Below are positions 26,051-35,993 of a stretch of 64,000 bases of DNA, in pieces. Position numbers and translations under genes: made by a program. Source of the stretch: Clostridia bacterium (lineage in GTDB: Bacteria; Bacillota; Clostridia; Lachnospirales; Lachnospiraceae). The notes beneath the pieces were generated by a model. It ran no database searches and had not been told where the DNA came from. It was given only the letters and a program-made list of their open reading frames with translations. Each line of letters opens with the position of its first letter. The first letter of the stretch is position 1. Where the stretch lies: contig CAJTAK010000022.1 in the NCBI GenBank assembly GCA_910574255.1, forward strand, positions 1 through 64,000, read 5' to 3'.

Positions 26051-27475
26051 CTATTCTAAAACAAACCCATAAACCACTTCCATCAAATCCACCACCAACG
26101 CCCGCTCCACAAGCGACACCGGCTCTTTATTCACAACCGCCAGACAATCCTTCCCGTCATATCGGTACAATTCAATCTCTATCCTTGGAAAATTCTCATT
26201 ATCCAGATACAGTGTCAACCCGATCTCCTCCGTTCCTGCAGGCTGCTCCTTCGTAAAGCTGTCCGCATTCAGCCCCTCTATGGCTCTTCGAAGCTCCAGG
26301 CTCTCAATCTGCTCTCCTTGATAATAAAAGATACGCTCATCATCCTTTTTCTCGGAGGTAAGGGTGTAAGTCACTCCCTCCAAAGCAATATCGATCTGGG
26401 TCACATCCACAAAATCCCCAGTAAATACCTTGGAATGCCGAAGGGAATCAAAAGAAGCATCCATAACCCTTTTATAATCCTCCGGGGAAATCCGATAAAG
26501 AATTCCGGATTCTCCCACCCTTGCATAAGCCGTTACCTCTTCTTCCTCCGTATCCTCGCCATTTTCCGCTTCATCCTCCGCTTCCCCATCCGTGGCGGAT
26601 GCCTTTTCATCCGGGTCCCGGCTCACATGCAGGGTAAACGTGTCAGATACCTCCTGACCATCCTCATCTTCCCTTGTATAGCTCACCTCCACGGACAGCT
26701 CCGGCGCGTCCAAGCCGCAATCCTTAATCTCCTCCTCCGATGCATGATAGGTTACATAATCCGTCAGATTCAGATAGCTGATATCACTCAGATAGCCATC
26801 CACCCTGGAGGTATCAAGGGGCTGCTTTTGACCGTCCTGCTCCGTGAAATATACGTCATCCTTACAGTAGGTATCCGTACTGTTTTCCTCATAGGCAATC
26901 GTATAAGCCTCATTTCCCGTAAAACGAATCTCATCTGCCCCGTCAAACAGCGGAATCTTATCATGCCGAATCAGCTCACTGAGGGGTCCGTCATACAGCT
27001 CCAGGGGATCCTGTTTCACCAGATACACATTTCCATCCCCAATGGAAACATACCGCTGGGAATCCATGTTGCTGTAATCCCCCAGCAGAATCTCATAGGA
27101 CTGCTCCCCTGTCGTAAGCCGGATAGTACAGATGGGGTCCTCAAGGCCGTACTGCCCGTAATCCTCCACCTCCTCAATCACAAAGGAAACCCCGAATTGC
27201 TGAAAAATGTCCAAAAGCCCGCTTATTTTTTCCTCATCCACCGGGAATGTCTCATCCTCGTCATAAACCCACACTTCACCCTTATGAAATGCCAGTGTCT
27301 CCGCTCCATATTCCCAGGACAGGGCTTCAACCGAATCCGCAGGAATCTCCAGAATAATTTCCTCACTGTTTTTAATCTGTTCCTTACGCTCCTTTATCTG
27401 CATGGCGCCAAAGGTCAGTATACAGGCCGCAGCAAGAACCCCAAGCAGAATATATATTTTCTTAAACCGCTTCAC
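26051..27475 (-). CDS. DUF4340 membrane-anchored protein
   Basis: This 474-residue protein has an N-terminal membrane helix (IYILLGVLAAACILTFGA), then two similar extracytoplasmic blocks (about 40-180 and 200-460) of the DUF4340 type, recognizable by LRHSKVFTGDFVDVTQIDI and strand-rich acidic sequence. An acidic low-complexity insert (DGEAEDEAENGEDTEEEE) lies near 300. GTG 27475 is the likely start: GGAGG precedes it and it overlaps the GldG-like gene by 14 bp. It is the last gene of a four-gene ABC operon, whose substrate is unknown. Confidence 0.8.
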   Translation of the reverse strand: MKRFKKIYILLGVLAAACILTFGAMQIKERKEQIKNSEEIILEIPADSVEALSWEYGAETLAFHKGEVWVYDEDETFPVDEEKISGLLDIFQQFGVSFVIEEVEDYGQYGLEDPICTIRLTTGEQSYEILLGDYSNMDSQRYVSIGDGNVYLVKQDPLELYDGPLSELIRHDKIPLFDGADEIRFTGNEAYTIAYEENSTDTYCKDDVYFTEQDGQKQPLDTSRVDGYLSDISYLNLTDYVTYHASEEEIKDCGLDAPELSVEVSYTREDEDGQEVSDTFTLHVSRDPDEKASATDGEAEDEAENGEDTEEEEVTAYARVGESGILYRISPEDYKRVMDASFDSLRHSKVFTGDFVDVTQIDIALEGVTYTLTSEKKDDERIFYYQGEQIESLELRRAIEGLNADSFTKEQPAGTEEIGLTLYLDNENFPRIEIELYRYDGKDCLAVVNKEPVSLVERALVVDLMEVVYGFVLE

Positions 27476-28916
27476 TTTGCAACCTCCTTCTGTTAAGAAC
27501 CACGCCAATTCCAAATCCCAGATAAAGCAGCGGGAAAATGCCAATCATCATCACCTTCAAGAAAGATGACGTAGAAGCACTGATAGTCAGATAGTTATAA
27601 TTCAGCGACTTGCTGCGGATCGCCATTGCTTCACTCTCCCCGATAAGAGAGGATAAGGCATTCATGCCCAGATCCCCATTGGCGCCGGAAGAATAGGCAT
27701 TGTACATATCCTCCAGGAAACCGGAGGACGCAAACCAGACAAGCTTCCCTTCCTTATCATTTTCTATGGAAACCGCCAGCGCAAAGGGGCCGTCCATATC
27801 CCCTTCCTCTCTCTCATAGGTAGACAGGCCATAGCCGGATACCTTGCTGAAAGCATAGTCGGATGTAGTAAGCAGCTCCGTCACCGTGCCGTTTCCGGTC
27901 TCTTCCTTTACTGTAAGCCCCGAAGCTATGGGCATAATCGGATAATAATGTTCCTCAATGAGAGAATCCGTTATCTCACCGTCCGCCATATCCGGAATCA
28001 ATACATAAGGCGTCTGGAATGCAAAATAATCTCTGTCCGCCTCTACCACAATTCCCTCCTGCACCTCAACCCCATAGTCCTCAAGGAGACCATACAGATT
28101 TTCCAATGCTCCATTCTCCAAAGGGCCTGCCACAACCAGAAGCTTTCCGCCCTCTGCCATGTAATCGGCCAGCAGGTTCCTTTCCTCCTCCGAAATATCA
28201 CTTTCCGGCGCATAAATCAGAACACAGGCAGCATCCTCAGGAATCCCTTCCGACGTCAGCAGGGAAAAGGACTGAAGCTCCATATTTTCCTTCTCAATCT
28301 GTTCACGGAAGGATGCGGGAAGCTCCGCCTCTCCATGTCCCTCCAGAACATACACCTTTGGAAGCTCCTCACTGACCACATAATCAATGGCGGAGGTAAT
28401 AGCGCCTTCCCCGTCAAAGGAGGTATTGTAGGCATAGGAATAGAGATCCGCCTCCTGAATATAGATATCGGCATAGCTTATAAACCGATTTCGCTCCCCG
28501 CACTCCACCACCAGACTGTTGTTCTGAACCATCTCATCCGTATACTGCTGGGCAAAGGTAGGAAATACATCCGGATTCTTTTTGACAACCTCAATGTGTT
28601 CGGAAAGGCTGTCGTATTTATCAAGGAGATTCTCAATCACCTCATCCTCCTGACCGGACTGGACGATCCAATAGATGGTCACATCCTGCTCCAGGGCATT
28701 TACAACTACCTTCGTATTACTGGTAATGGAATAAAGCTTCGCAGCGCTGATGTCAAATTTCGTAAGTGACGCAGGCAGCACTGAGACAAAGATATTTACC
28801 ACAATCAAAATAGCCAATACAATCACCGTAAGAAGCAGAGAGTAGGAACCGCCGCGAAATGCAATTCCGTTTCTCTGCCGTCTCTCTAAGACCCGTTCGG
28901 ATTCCGGTTTCTTCAT
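27462..28916 (-). CDS. GldG-like ABC auxiliary protein
   Basis: This 484-residue protein has one membrane helix near residue 25-47, a large outside domain and a C-terminal membrane helix (about 455-475) followed by a basic tail. The outside part matches the ABC-type auxiliary domain found with gliding-type (Gld) ABC systems: KFDISAAKLYSIT, then VYVLEGHGEAELP, and a loop with LLVVAGPLENG. It sits between permease and DUF4340 protein, overlapping both by a few bases. In Bacteroidetes GldG serves gliding; in Firmicutes the job is unknown, perhaps surface export. Confidence 0.85.
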   Translation of the reverse strand: MKKPESERVLERRQRNGIAFRGGSYSLLLTVIVLAILIVVNIFVSVLPASLTKFDISAAKLYSITSNTKVVVNALEQDVTIYWIVQSGQEDEVIENLLDKYDSLSEHIEVVKKNPDVFPTFAQQYTDEMVQNNSLVVECGERNRFISYADIYIQEADLYSYAYNTSFDGEGAITSAIDYVVSEELPKVYVLEGHGEAELPASFREQIEKENMELQSFSLLTSEGIPEDAACVLIYAPESDISEEERNLLADYMAEGGKLLVVAGPLENGALENLYGLLEDYGVEVQEGIVVEADRDYFAFQTPYVLIPDMADGEITDSLIEEHYYPIMPIASGLTVKEETGNGTVTELLTTSDYAFSKVSGYGLSTYEREEGDMDGPFALAVSIENDKEGKLVWFASSGFLEDMYNAYSSGANGDLGMNALSSLIGESEAMAIRSKSLNYNYLTISASTSSFLKVMMIGIFPLLYLGFGIGVVLNRRRLQSEAV

Positions 28917-29779
28917 CAGTTATACCTCCTTTTCTCCAGAGATTGTACGGAAAGAAACAGAAAAAAGACTGCAACAGCAGCATAATACACAAGGGCCGTC
29001 ACATCAAAAACTCCGTTTACAAACACATAAAACCGTTCAAACAAGGACAATTTCGCCATGATGCCCGGCAAAAGCCCTTCAAATCTGCCGGTGTCAAAAA
29101 AGTATACAAGCAGAATAACCATAATGAGAAGAAAGCAGAAGCCGTAAGCCAGATTCTCATTCTTCGTCAGACCGTAAATCACGCCTCCCACTCCAAAGAC
29201 AAGAACACACAATGCAATCACCGATCCAAGGGCTGTGGAGGACACATACTCCGAAAGGCTGACACTGTAGTAATTAAACAGAATTACCGCAATGCCGATA
29301 CCTGCCGCAAAGCTCTGATTGTCGGTCAGGGAGGAAATAAATACCCCAAGGGCAATAAGGGCCGCACCCATGACAAAAAATGCAAAAATAGAGCCATAGG
29401 AGGTCAATAAGTAAACATCCCCAAACTGGGAAAAAATCAACGGATACAGACAGATTACACAAAGGGGAATCAGATACACCACCAGCAGCGCCAGATATTT
29501 TCCAAGGATCACCTGGGTTGTTGTAATCGGAAGGGAGTAGAGAAGCTGATCCGTCTTCTGCTTTCTCTCCTCCGCAATCACACGCATAGTAAGAATCGGC
29601 ACAATCACCACAAACACGAGACATCCAAAGCTAAGGACAAACTCAAAATTGCTCACAGCCGCCTGAAGATTGTAAAGCATGGATCCGATTCCCACAAAGG
29701 CAAGGAGAAACGCTCCAAAAACATAGGCCGTTAATGAATGAAAATACATTCTAAGTTCATGCTTTAATACCGCAATCAT
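28916..29779 (-). CDS. ABC-2-type permease (GldF-like)
   Basis: This 287-residue permease has six hydrophobic segments. It starts IAVLKHELRMYFHSLTAYVF and has MRVIAEERKQKTDQLLYSLP, the coupling-helix pattern of GldF/ABC-2 permeases. Its ATG overlaps the ATPase stop by 4 bp and its end overlaps the auxiliary gene's start, so the genes are coupled. It forms the channel with the ATPase at 29776. Transport direction is most likely export. Confidence 0.88.
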   Translation of the reverse strand: MIAVLKHELRMYFHSLTAYVFGAFLLAFVGIGSMLYNLQAAVSNFEFVLSFGCLVFVVIVPILTMRVIAEERKQKTDQLLYSLPITTTQVILGKYLALLVVYLIPLCVICLYPLIFSQFGDVYLLTSYGSIFAFFVMGAALIALGVFISSLTDNQSFAAGIGIAVILFNYYSVSLSEYVSSTALGSVIALCVLVFGVGGVIYGLTKNENLAYGFCFLLIMVILLVYFFDTGRFEGLLPGIMAKLSLFERFYVFVNGVFDVTALVYYAAVAVFFLFLSVQSLEKRRYN

Positions 29780-30807
29780 TCTTGCGCCTCCTTTTCCTCT
29801 TCAAATTCCATATCTGCCCCGGCTTCTTTCGGCTCCATATCCGTCTCGCCCTCTGCTTCAAGCTCCGCCCCGCTGCCCTCTGTCAATTCCACAAAAACAT
29901 CTTCAAGGCTGGCCTTTTTTAAATTCATCTCCAACAGCACCTTTCCCTTTTCTGCAAATGTCTCAAAAACAGCACGGGAAGCCTCATAGATATTTTCATG
30001 ATCGGTTTTTAAACGGGCCACAGTAAAGGGATTATTCTTATCTTCCATAACCACATCCGTAATATGCTCCACAGAGCCCAGAATATCCCGGATCTCTTCC
30101 GGCTTCGCATCTGTTGTAATCGTGATTTCGTTAGGCGAAAGCAGGCATTTTTCCAGATTCCCCGGCTCGTCAAAAGCTGCCAGCCTGCCATTTGCAATCA
30201 TTAGGATCTGATCACAGATTGCCTGGACCTCAGAAAGTATATGAGAGCTGAAAATAACGGTGTGATCCTGCCCCAGCTCCTTAATAAGTGCACGAATCTC
30301 AATAATCTGAATCGGGTCCAATCCAACCGTAGGCTCATCCAGAATAATCACTTTCGGGTTCCCAAGAAGCGCCTGGGCGATCCCCACCCTCTGCCTGTAG
30401 CCCTTAGAGAGAGAAGAAATCCGGCGATCCTTTACCTCCCCAATCTTTGTCTGGCGGATAACCTCCTCCACCTGCTCATTCAGCCTGACGCTGCGCAGGC
30501 CCTTGGCCTCGCCGACAAATCTTAAGTACTCTGCGGGTGTCTCCTGCATATACAGGGGCGGCTGCTCCGGAAGATAGCCAATAAGCTTTTTGGCTTTCCC
30601 GGCATCCTCAAAAATATCATACCCGTCAATTTTCACGTGGCCCTCCGTAGCCGACAGACAGCCCGTCATAATATTCATAGTAGTAGACTTTCCTGCCCCG
30701 TTCGGCCCTAAAAAACCATATACATGCCCTTCCTCAATCTCAAAGGAAAGATCATCCACTGCCAGAAAGTCGCCGTAATACTTTGTTACGTGCTCAACCG
30801 ATATCAT
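29776..30807 (-). CDS. ABC transporter ATP-binding protein (GldA-like)
   Basis: This 343-residue ATPase has Walker A GPNGAGKST at 34-42, the signature SSLSKGYRQRVGIAQAL, Walker B VIILDEPTVGLD and the H-loop SSHIL. The ABC domain ends near 235; the C-terminal part is a GldA-like regulatory tail ending in a long acidic stretch (about 315-343). ATG 30807 follows AGGAGG by 6 bases. It starts a four-gene operon with GldF-, GldG- and DUF4340-type proteins. A divergent alcohol dehydrogenase gene lies upstream across a 270-bp gap where no operator was recognized. Confidence 0.88.
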   Translation of the reverse strand: MISVEHVTKYYGDFLAVDDLSFEIEEGHVYGFLGPNGAGKSTTMNIMTGCLSATEGHVKIDGYDIFEDAGKAKKLIGYLPEQPPLYMQETPAEYLRFVGEAKGLRSVRLNEQVEEVIRQTKIGEVKDRRISSLSKGYRQRVGIAQALLGNPKVIILDEPTVGLDPIQIIEIRALIKELGQDHTVIFSSHILSEVQAICDQILMIANGRLAAFDEPGNLEKCLLSPNEITITTDAKPEEIRDILGSVEHITDVVMEDKNNPFTVARLKTDHENIYEASRAVFETFAEKGKVLLEMNLKKASLEDVFVELTEGSGAELEAEGETDMEPKEAGADMEFEEEKEAQE

Positions 30808-31077
30808 AGTCCGCCTCCTATAGCCTTCTGGTGCTTGGCTTAATGACATTGCCAGTTATTCCAGTTTCTTCCGAAACAGTTGCTTTATGTGGCAGTATAC
30901 TATGGGTTTGTGTATACTTTTTGTTAAATGTGTGGATTTTCTGTGATGATTCTATGATTATTTTGTGTTTGACTGCCTTTCCATTTTTGTGTAAAATAAA
31001 CCCGGTGTGCCGACTTCACTGCTTTAACTAAGCAAAACCGGCGTCTCCCCATTTTAACCACAGAAAGGATGGAACCT

Positions 31078-32280
31078 ATGAACCAGGCCGGAAAAATCTA
31101 CTGCCGGGCCTTCCAGACTGTTTTTAAAATCGCCCTGCCCGTACTTCCCTACCGGAAGCCGAAGCTGGCAGGCAGCGTCAAGGCCCTCCCCGAAATCATA
31201 GAAAAAAATAAATGCAGCCGAATACTCATTATCACCGACCCGGGCATCCAAAAGCTCAACCTCACCGCCCGTCTGGAACGGGCGCTGAAAGCAGCCGGCA
31301 TGTTCTACTGTGTCTACGGCAAAACCAGCGCCAATCCCACTACGGACAATGTATACGAGGCATTGAAGCTGTACCAGGAAAATGCCTGTGACGCCATCAT
31401 TGGCTTCGGAGGCGGCTCCAGCATGGACTGCGCCAAAGCCGTAGGCGCCCGTGCCGTCAAGCCCCGCCAGTCATTGGCAAAAATGAAAGGCATTTTAAAG
31501 GTACATAAGCGGCTCCCCCTGCTCATCGCCGTGCCCACCACAGCCGGAACAGGAAGCGAAACCACCCTGGCCGCCGTGATTACCGATGCCCAGACCCGGC
31601 ATAAATACGCAATCAACGACTTTCCGCTGATTCCCCGGTATGCCGTGCTGGACCCCAAGGCAACCCTTAGCCTGCCGCCCTTTATCACCGCCACAACAGG
31701 CCTGGATGCCCTCACCCACGCAGTAGAGGCTTACATCGGCCGCTCCACCATGCCGGATACCCGGCGTGATGCCCAAAAAGCAGTCCGGCTGATTTTTGAA
31801 AATCTGGACACCGCCTACAGGGACGGCCAGAATATCGAAGCCCGGAAAAATATGCTGAAAGCCTCCTTTTACGCAGGCTGCGCATTTACCAAATCCTATG
31901 TAGGCTACGTCCATGCCGTGGCTCACTCCCTGGGCGGCGAATACAATGTCCCCCATGGCCTTGCCAATGCGGTGATCCTTCCCATGGTGCTGGAATATTA
32001 TGGTCCGTCCATTTACAAGAAGCTTCATAAGCTGGCTATCGAAGCAAAGCTTGCAGACGAAAAAACGCCTCACGAAGAGGCGGCAAAAACCTTTATTCAG
32101 GCTATCCGAGATATGAAAAAGCGGTTTGGCATAGGAGACACCATTCCTGAAATCCGGGAAGAGGATATTCCAAAGCTCTCTCACTATGCAGACAAAGAGG
32201 CTAACCCTCTTTACCCGGTACCTGTTCTGATGAATGCGTCGGAGCTAGAAATATTTTACAAAAATCTTATGGGGCATTGA
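31078..32280 (+). CDS. Iron-containing alcohol dehydrogenase
   Basis: This 400-residue group III alcohol dehydrogenase has the NAD(P)-binding GFGGGSSMDCAKAV, TTAGTGSETT, and the metal-ligand motifs GLDALTHAVEAY and HAVAHSLGGEYNVPHG. It reduces aldehydes to alcohols or the reverse; the substrate cannot be read from the sequence. Start 31078 follows AAAGG by about 9 bases; the ATG at 31069 is too close to that site. An aldehyde dehydrogenase gene follows 104 bp downstream, and the two may handle the same aldehyde. Confidence 0.88.
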   Translation: MNQAGKIYCRAFQTVFKIALPVLPYRKPKLAGSVKALPEIIEKNKCSRILIITDPGIQKLNLTARLERALKAAGMFYCVYGKTSANPTTDNVYEALKLYQENACDAIIGFGGGSSMDCAKAVGARAVKPRQSLAKMKGILKVHKRLPLLIAVPTTAGTGSETTLAAVITDAQTRHKYAINDFPLIPRYAVLDPKATLSLPPFITATTGLDALTHAVEAYIGRSTMPDTRRDAQKAVRLIFENLDTAYRDGQNIEARKNMLKASFYAGCAFTKSYVGYVHAVAHSLGGEYNVPHGLANAVILPMVLEYYGPSIYKKLHKLAIEAKLADEKTPHEEAAKTFIQAIRDMKKRFGIGDTIPEIREEDIPKLSHYADKEANPLYPVPVLMNASELEIFYKNLMGH

Positions 32281-32384
32281 GCCTGCCGAAAAATACCAAA
32301 CGCCATACATTGCACATTTTTTATTAGAAGCAGACAGAATCATACAATTCGTTGAAAAACAGAACGCAAAAGGAGAATTCCTCT

Positions 32385-33764
32385 ATGAATGAATCAGAAA
32401 TAAAGCAGCTTACAGCAAACCAGCGTGAATACTTCTTATCCGGCGCCACCCTGCCTCTGCCTGCCCGGCTGGAGGCTCTCAAAAAGCTGAAAAGCGCCAT
32501 CAAACGCCGGGAAGTTCAAATCCACCAGGCTGTCAAGGAAGATCTGGGAAAAAGCAGCTTCGAGAGCTACATGTGCGAAACCGGACTGATCTTAAGCGAA
32601 ATCACCTACATGGAACGGCACCTTTCATCCTTTGCCCGGGAAAGGCGGGTTCACACCCCACTGGCGCAGTTTCACTCCCGAAGCTTTAAAAAGCCCTCCC
32701 CCTACGGCGTAGTCCTTATTATGAGCCCCTGGAACTATCCTTTCCTGCTGACCATGGAGCCTTTAGCAGACGCCCTGGCCGCCGGAAACACAGTGATTTT
32801 AAAACCCAGCGCCTATTCTCCTCACACCAGCGAGATCATCCGGGCACTGATAGAGGAATGCTTTGATCCTTCTCATGTGGCCGTTGTCACCGGAGGACGA
32901 GCAGAAAACACTTGCCTGTTAAATGAGCATTTTGACTACATTTTCTTCACCGGAAGCCAGTCCGTAGGCCGGCAGGTAATGAAAAAGGCTTCGGAGCATC
33001 TCACACCAATCACCCTGGAGCTTGGAGGAAAAAGCCCCTGCATTGTAGAAAAAACCGCCAACCTTAAGCTGGCGGCAAAACGCATTGTATTCGGCAAATA
33101 TTTAAACTGCGGCCAGACCTGCGTGGCCCCTGACTATATATTATGTGATCCCTGTGTCCGGGATTCTCTCATAGCGGAGCTGAAAAAACAGATTGAAAAG
33201 CAGCTGGGCAGGGATCCCCTGTCCAACGCTCAGTATGGAAAGATTATCAACGAAAAGCATTTTCAGCGTGTATGCGGACTGATTGATCCCTCAAAGGTCG
33301 TCCACGGCGGAGGCTCCGATCCGACAGCATTAAAGATCGAGCCCACCCTTCTGAATCACGTCACCTGGGAGGATGCCTGTATGAAGGAAGAGATCTTCGG
33401 CCCCCTTCTGCCCATCCTCACCTACGGCTCTTTGGAGGAAGCCATACGGACCATAAATTCCAAGGCCCACCCCCTGGCCCTGTATCTCTTTACCTCCGAC
33501 AAAAATGCAGCCAAAAAAGTCACCTCACGCTGCGGCTTCGGCGGCGGCTGCATCAATGACACCATCATCCACCTGGCCACCAGCGAAATGGGCTTCGGCG
33601 GCTTCGGCGAGAGCGGCATGGGCTCTTATCATGGAAAAGCAGGCTTCGACACCTTTTCTCATTATAAGAGCATCGTGGATAAAAAGACCTGGCTGGATCT
33701 GCCTATGCGGTATCAGCCTTATCAGAAGTTCTACGGAAAATTGATTCGGATGTTTTTGAAATAA
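32385..33764 (+). CDS. NAD(P)-dependent aldehyde dehydrogenase
   Basis: This 459-residue protein of the class 3-like aldehyde dehydrogenase group has Asn117 in PWNYPF, Glu212 in LELGGKSP, catalytic Cys246 in NCGQTC, and the C-terminal EIFGPLLP and GFGESGMG motifs. It oxidizes aldehydes to acids; a hydrophobic C-terminus (LPMRYQPYQKFYGKLIRMF) recalls membrane-associated fatty-aldehyde enzymes. ATG 32385 has AAAGGAGAA upstream. It probably pairs with the alcohol dehydrogenase before it. Downstream to 33949 no gene is supported. Confidence 0.9.
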   Translation: MNESEIKQLTANQREYFLSGATLPLPARLEALKKLKSAIKRREVQIHQAVKEDLGKSSFESYMCETGLILSEITYMERHLSSFARERRVHTPLAQFHSRSFKKPSPYGVVLIMSPWNYPFLLTMEPLADALAAGNTVILKPSAYSPHTSEIIRALIEECFDPSHVAVVTGGRAENTCLLNEHFDYIFFTGSQSVGRQVMKKASEHLTPITLELGGKSPCIVEKTANLKLAAKRIVFGKYLNCGQTCVAPDYILCDPCVRDSLIAELKKQIEKQLGRDPLSNAQYGKIINEKHFQRVCGLIDPSKVVHGGGSDPTALKIEPTLLNHVTWEDACMKEEIFGPLLPILTYGSLEEAIRTINSKAHPLALYLFTSDKNAAKKVTSRCGFGGGCINDTIIHLATSEMGFGGFGESGMGSYHGKAGFDTFSHYKSIVDKKTWLDLPMRYQPYQKFYGKLIRMFLK

Positions 33765-33949
33765 TTCCTGTAAAACTTCCAAAACCTTCAGCTCCTCCCG
33801 CATATACCCCGGCCGTTCCCAGGCAAAATCTCGTATCATCTGTTCTTCCTCCGAAAAGCATAAGACAAATGAGGTTTACAGCAAGCCATATTCCACGCTT
33901 TGACATCTTGTTCATTCATTTTCCTCATTTCTGTGCCTATGAGCATCCC

Positions 33950-34747
33950 CTAATACATTTCCGTTTCGGAGCGGGCAGACTTTGTCCCATAAAATAAAAA
34001 ATATCTCCAGCAAAGCATTCCAATCATAAGAAATCCGGCCGTTAAAAGATAGTAAACTCCCGGAAGTCTGTAGAATTCATCCGGCCATGGATACCGTCCG
34101 GCCAGAACAGACGCCCCATTTGCCGCAATATGAGCCACTACTGCCAAAAAGAGAGAATCACAGGCTTCATACACCTGAACAAAAAACAATCCCATTACAA
34201 ACGCATACAGGCCTTGGACCACATTTCCATGAAATACTCCAAAAATCACTGCGCTGATAACCATAGCCCTTCGGGAGTTCCATACGACCGCCTTCAATCT
34301 CTCATAAATAATCCCCCGTATAAGCACTTCTTCTAAAAAAGGAGCGCTTACCACCACAGCTGCTATCTGAGACAAAAAACTACAGTGATAAATTCCTTCC
34401 GACACTTCCTGATACCCCGGAAAGAGACGAGGCAGAAAGGTTAAAGCCAAAAAATAATTTATCCCTCTGGAAAGGCATACGGAACCAAGAATCACTAGAA
34501 GCATATCCTTTAAACAAAAGGAATGTTTTCTCCTGTACTCTCTCCTTTCTCGTTGATACAGCAGCCAGAACACAGGCAACATCAGAAGGTTCACTGCTGT
34601 CAAAAGCCACATGGCCCATGCCGGTTCTGACATCCTTCCGCCTGAAGCTATCCGCAGAAGCTCCGGATACAACATGGAGAAAAGTACATAAAGAAGAATC
34701 GGAAAAACAATTCTCCACATCCTTTCCGCTGTTCCCTGTCCTCCCAC
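33950..34747 (-). CDS. CPBP-family intramembrane protease
   Basis: This 265-residue membrane protein has about seven hydrophobic segments. The CPBP motifs are in place: Glu139-Glu140 in APFLEEVLIRGIIYER, FHGN at 172-175 and HIAANG near 215. Relatives are glutamic intramembrane proteases that cut prenylated proteins or mature and protect against peptides. GTG 34747 follows CGGAGAAAAA; the inner ATG of MWRIVF is less well placed. It points away from the TPP riboswitch. Confidence 0.8.
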   Translation of the reverse strand: MGGQGTAERMWRIVFPILLYVLFSMLYPELLRIASGGRMSEPAWAMWLLTAVNLLMLPVFWLLYQRERREYRRKHSFCLKDMLLVILGSVCLSRGINYFLALTFLPRLFPGYQEVSEGIYHCSFLSQIAAVVVSAPFLEEVLIRGIIYERLKAVVWNSRRAMVISAVIFGVFHGNVVQGLYAFVMGLFFVQVYEACDSLFLAVVAHIAANGASVLAGRYPWPDEFYRLPGVYYLLTAGFLMIGMLCWRYFLFYGTKSARSETEMY

Positions 34748-34850
34748 TTTTTCTCTCCGTTTCTATAATTAATATACGTTACAGTATAGCACACTTGCCC
34801 CACAGGAAAAAGAGAAAAAATTTTACCGCAAAAAATACAAATAATAACTC

Positions 34851-34879
34851 TTGACATCCCAATTTTTCAATAGTATATT
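34851..34879 (+). promoter_or_regulatory. Promoter of the thiT transcript
   Basis: TTGACA at 34851-34856 and TATATT at 34874-34879 are separated by 17 bp. Transcription would start about 34886, just before the TPP riboswitch. Confidence 0.8.
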
Positions 34880-34892
34880 CAAGGTAATCACA

Positions 34893-34990
34893 TAGCACAT
34901 TTATGCTAGGGGAGCCTAAGGCTGAGAAAGCGTGACCCCACGCTGACCCTCATTACTTGAACCGGTTAATGCCGGCGTAAGGAAGCTGCT
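34893..34990 (+). ncRNA. TPP riboswitch (THI element)
   Basis: The conserved blocks occur in order: GGGGAGCCT, CTGAGA, ACCCTC, ACTTGAACCGG, TTAATGCCGGCGTAAGGAA. These match the thiamine-pyrophosphate aptamer, including the pyrimidine-binding CTGAGA. The aptamer is followed after about 50 bases by thiT. The downstream pairing that decides between on and off (terminator or sequestered ribosome site) was not resolved; the short gap makes translational control plausible. Confidence 0.92.
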
Positions 34991-35037
34991 TTTCGTATCC
35001 CCTCCTGTGAAAATTCATTTACCAAGGAGGATTTTTT

Positions 35038-35706
35038 ATGTCACTTTTTGTAAACAAGGTAGTAGATGAATGGGGAACCTCCTATTCTCTGACCACACTG
35101 GGATATGGCGCTCTGGTAGCAGCCATCCTGATTCTTCTCATTCTTGCCTGTTATCTGACCGGAGAAAATAAGCGGGTACAGACCAAGCCCTTAGTATTCG
35201 CCGCCGCAGCCATGGCATTGGGTATGATAACCTCATTTATGAAGCTTTTTGAAGCTCCCATGGGCGGTTCCGTCACCCTCTTTTCCATGCTTTTCATCTG
35301 CTGCATCGGATACTGGTACGGCCTGCGCACCGGACTTATCACCGGCTTCGCCTACGGTCTGCTGCAGCTTATCTCCGACCCCTACATCATCAGCCTGCCC
35401 CAGATGATCACAGACTACCTGCTTGCCTTCGGTGCCCTGGGCTTGTCCGGCTTATTCTGTAATAAGAAAAACGGTCTCATCAAAGGTTACATCATCGGTG
35501 TACTGGGCCGTTACCTCTTTGCCTTCCTGTCCGGTCTTATCTTCTTCGCCGCCTATGCGAAAGGCTCCGGAATGAGCGCTCCCGTCTATTCCCTTGCCTA
35601 CAACGGAAGCTATTTGGGATGTGAAGCAGCCATGACACTAATAGTCCTTGCAATCCCCGCTGTCAACAAGGCCTTTGCACGGGTAAAGCAGATGGCGATT
35701 GCATAA
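35038..35706 (+). CDS. thiT: Thiamine ECF transporter S component
   Basis: This 222-residue membrane protein has six hydrophobic segments and the ThiT-type pattern: GSVTLFSMLFICCIGYWYG, FAYGLLQLISDPYI, and a conserved aromatic-rich last loop that binds thiamine. It is preceded by a TPP riboswitch, which fixes the substrate. It should work with the shared energizing module EcfA-EcfA'-EcfT encoded elsewhere. AAGGAGG lies before the ATG. A terminator follows. Confidence 0.92.
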   Translation: MSLFVNKVVDEWGTSYSLTTLGYGALVAAILILLILACYLTGENKRVQTKPLVFAAAAMALGMITSFMKLFEAPMGGSVTLFSMLFICCIGYWYGLRTGLITGFAYGLLQLISDPYIISLPQMITDYLLAFGALGLSGLFCNKKNGLIKGYIIGVLGRYLFAFLSGLIFFAAYAKGSGMSAPVYSLAYNGSYLGCEAAMTLIVLAIPAVNKAFARVKQMAIA

Positions 35707-35740
35707 GATCAACGATTATCATTTTAAAGAGCTTGTCACA

Positions 35741-35790
35741 AAATAGGCCGACAGACATTGCTATGGAAATGTCTGCCGGCTTAAATTTTA
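35741..35790 (+). terminator. Terminator after thiT
   Basis: GCCGACAGACATT at 35747 pairs with AATGTCTGCCGGC ending at 35780, with one mismatch, followed by TTAAATTTTA. The flanks resemble the outer arms of the palindromic element at 37410-37650. Confidence 0.75.
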
Positions 35791-35993
35791 CAGCATCTCT
35801 TTTATTACCTTTCACACCTTAGTAAATAAAATTTGACAAAATCCTGCATCGATATACATTGTAATCACTCTTCATTTTATATCTTCCCTACTCAAAATAA
35901 TGGTTGACGTAACACTTCTTTTTTTCCTATAATAATAAGCAATGATTGAAAACAAGCGTATTAAGACCAACAAAAGTAGGAGACATAAGAAAA

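Noticed and set aside
26318..27496. 392-residue plus-strand frame
   Set aside because: It is antisense to the DUF4340 gene, has no ribosome site and no recognizable domain.
33525..33915. Overlapping minus-strand frames after the aldehyde dehydrogenase
   Set aside because: They mostly lie antisense to the aldehyde dehydrogenase and show no domain or good start.
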